This document shows, one piece after another, positions 41,746-41,797 of a stretch of 41,797 nt of DNA; the stretch's first letter is position 1; each line of letters starts with the position of its first letter. The DNA is from Algoriphagus sp. (lineage in GTDB: Bacteria > Bacteroidota > Bacteroidia > Cytophagales > Cyclobacteriaceae), in the NCBI RefSeq assembly GCF_024305035.1, contig NZ_JAMWZB010000038.1, positions 1 to 41,797 on the forward strand, written 5' to 3'. The translations under genes and the position numbers were made by a program. The notes under the pieces were generated by a model that saw only the letters and a program-made list of their open reading frames with translations, was not told where the DNA came from and did not search any database.

Positions 41746-41797
41746 GTGTGCCGTGCATGGCAATCGACTAGGTGGTGTAAGTCCACTGTGGGGGTAT
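41746..41797 (+). mobile_element. Putative 5' end of a group II intron (cut by window edge)
   Basis: GTGTG at 41746-41750 fits the GUGYG 5' consensus of bacterial group II introns. The following segment has a short GCC/GGC stem around GTGCAT, and GGTGGTGTAAGTCCACTGTG, which resembles the 'GGTG-AAAGTCC' domain I region of these ribozymes. It begins 3 bp after a terminator hairpin, an insertion site typical of class C introns. Only 52 bases are visible; the maturase and domains V-VI would be to the right of the window. Confidence 0.55.

Noticed and set aside
41644..41763. 40-residue N-terminal extension of the acyl-CoA-binding protein
   Set aside because: It would run through a terminator hairpin and the putative intron edge, and ACBPs are normally about 86 residues.
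1..41797. CRISPR arrays
   Set aside because: No run of short direct repeats with regular spacers was seen anywhere.

Overview
The window looks like a chromosomal segment of a Bacteroidota bacterium, probably order Cytophagales and possibly close to Cyclobacteriaceae/Algoriphagus (the placement is inference from protein style, not a search). The supporting signs are a SusC/SusD pair driven by an ECF sigma/FecR switch, a TamL-type lipoprotein Omp85, LytTR and PAS proteins, -7 boxes of the TAnnTTTG type, few Shine-Dalgarno sequences, and moderate to low GC.

Region 1 (about 0.4-13.1 kb, + strand) is a glycan-uptake locus. ECF sigma factor and FecR-like anti-sigma overlap by 4 nt and precede a signal-transducing SusC with an N-terminal STN domain, a SusD lipoprotein, a CE15-like double esterase, a LamG-fold protein and an S1-type sulfatase lipoprotein. 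Neighbouring genes from SusD onward are tightly packed or overlap by 4 nt. A terminator follows the sulfatase, then a Tat-exported Gfo/Idh/MocA oxidoreductase. No glycoside hydrolase or lyase is visible. Sulfatase plus uronoyl-esterase-like enzyme suggests a sulfated, uronate-containing or esterified glycan.

Region 2 (13.3-17.8 kb) starts with a dead IS3-family element. Four minus-strand genes follow: DUF763 (helix-hairpin-helix), DUF2461, an AhpD-like CxxC protein and a TetR regulator with a candidate operator between TetR and the AhpD-like gene.

Region 3 (17.8-24.9 kb) is an accessory island ending at tRNA-Ser(GCT). It holds two different AbiE-type (type IV) toxin-antitoxin modules. Each is bracketed by its own pair of direct, structured repeats: family A (about 155 bp) around module 1 and family B (about 250 bp) around module 2. 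Both AbiEi antitoxins look intact and have palindromic operators at their promoters; module 2 has a regular array of three. Both AbiEii toxin genes are interrupted by one in-frame stop codon. A C-terminally truncated RadC-like gene, a DUF6933 gene and an ISAon1-type transposase remnant fill the rest.

Region 4 (25-41.7 kb) is mostly ordinary chromosome: a small unknown gene behind a perfect palindrome, a PAS protein with a histidine-kinase phosphoacceptor helix but no ATPase domain, a large propeller-like lipoprotein, a LytTR regulator, queA, menC, a lactonase-fold lipoprotein, ppc, then tamL-hemF-PAP2 on the minus strand, a SpoU/TrmH methyltransferase with a bile-acid-symporter-family protein, and an acyl-CoA-binding protein. 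The last ~50 bases look like the 5' end of a group II intron sitting directly behind a terminator hairpin.
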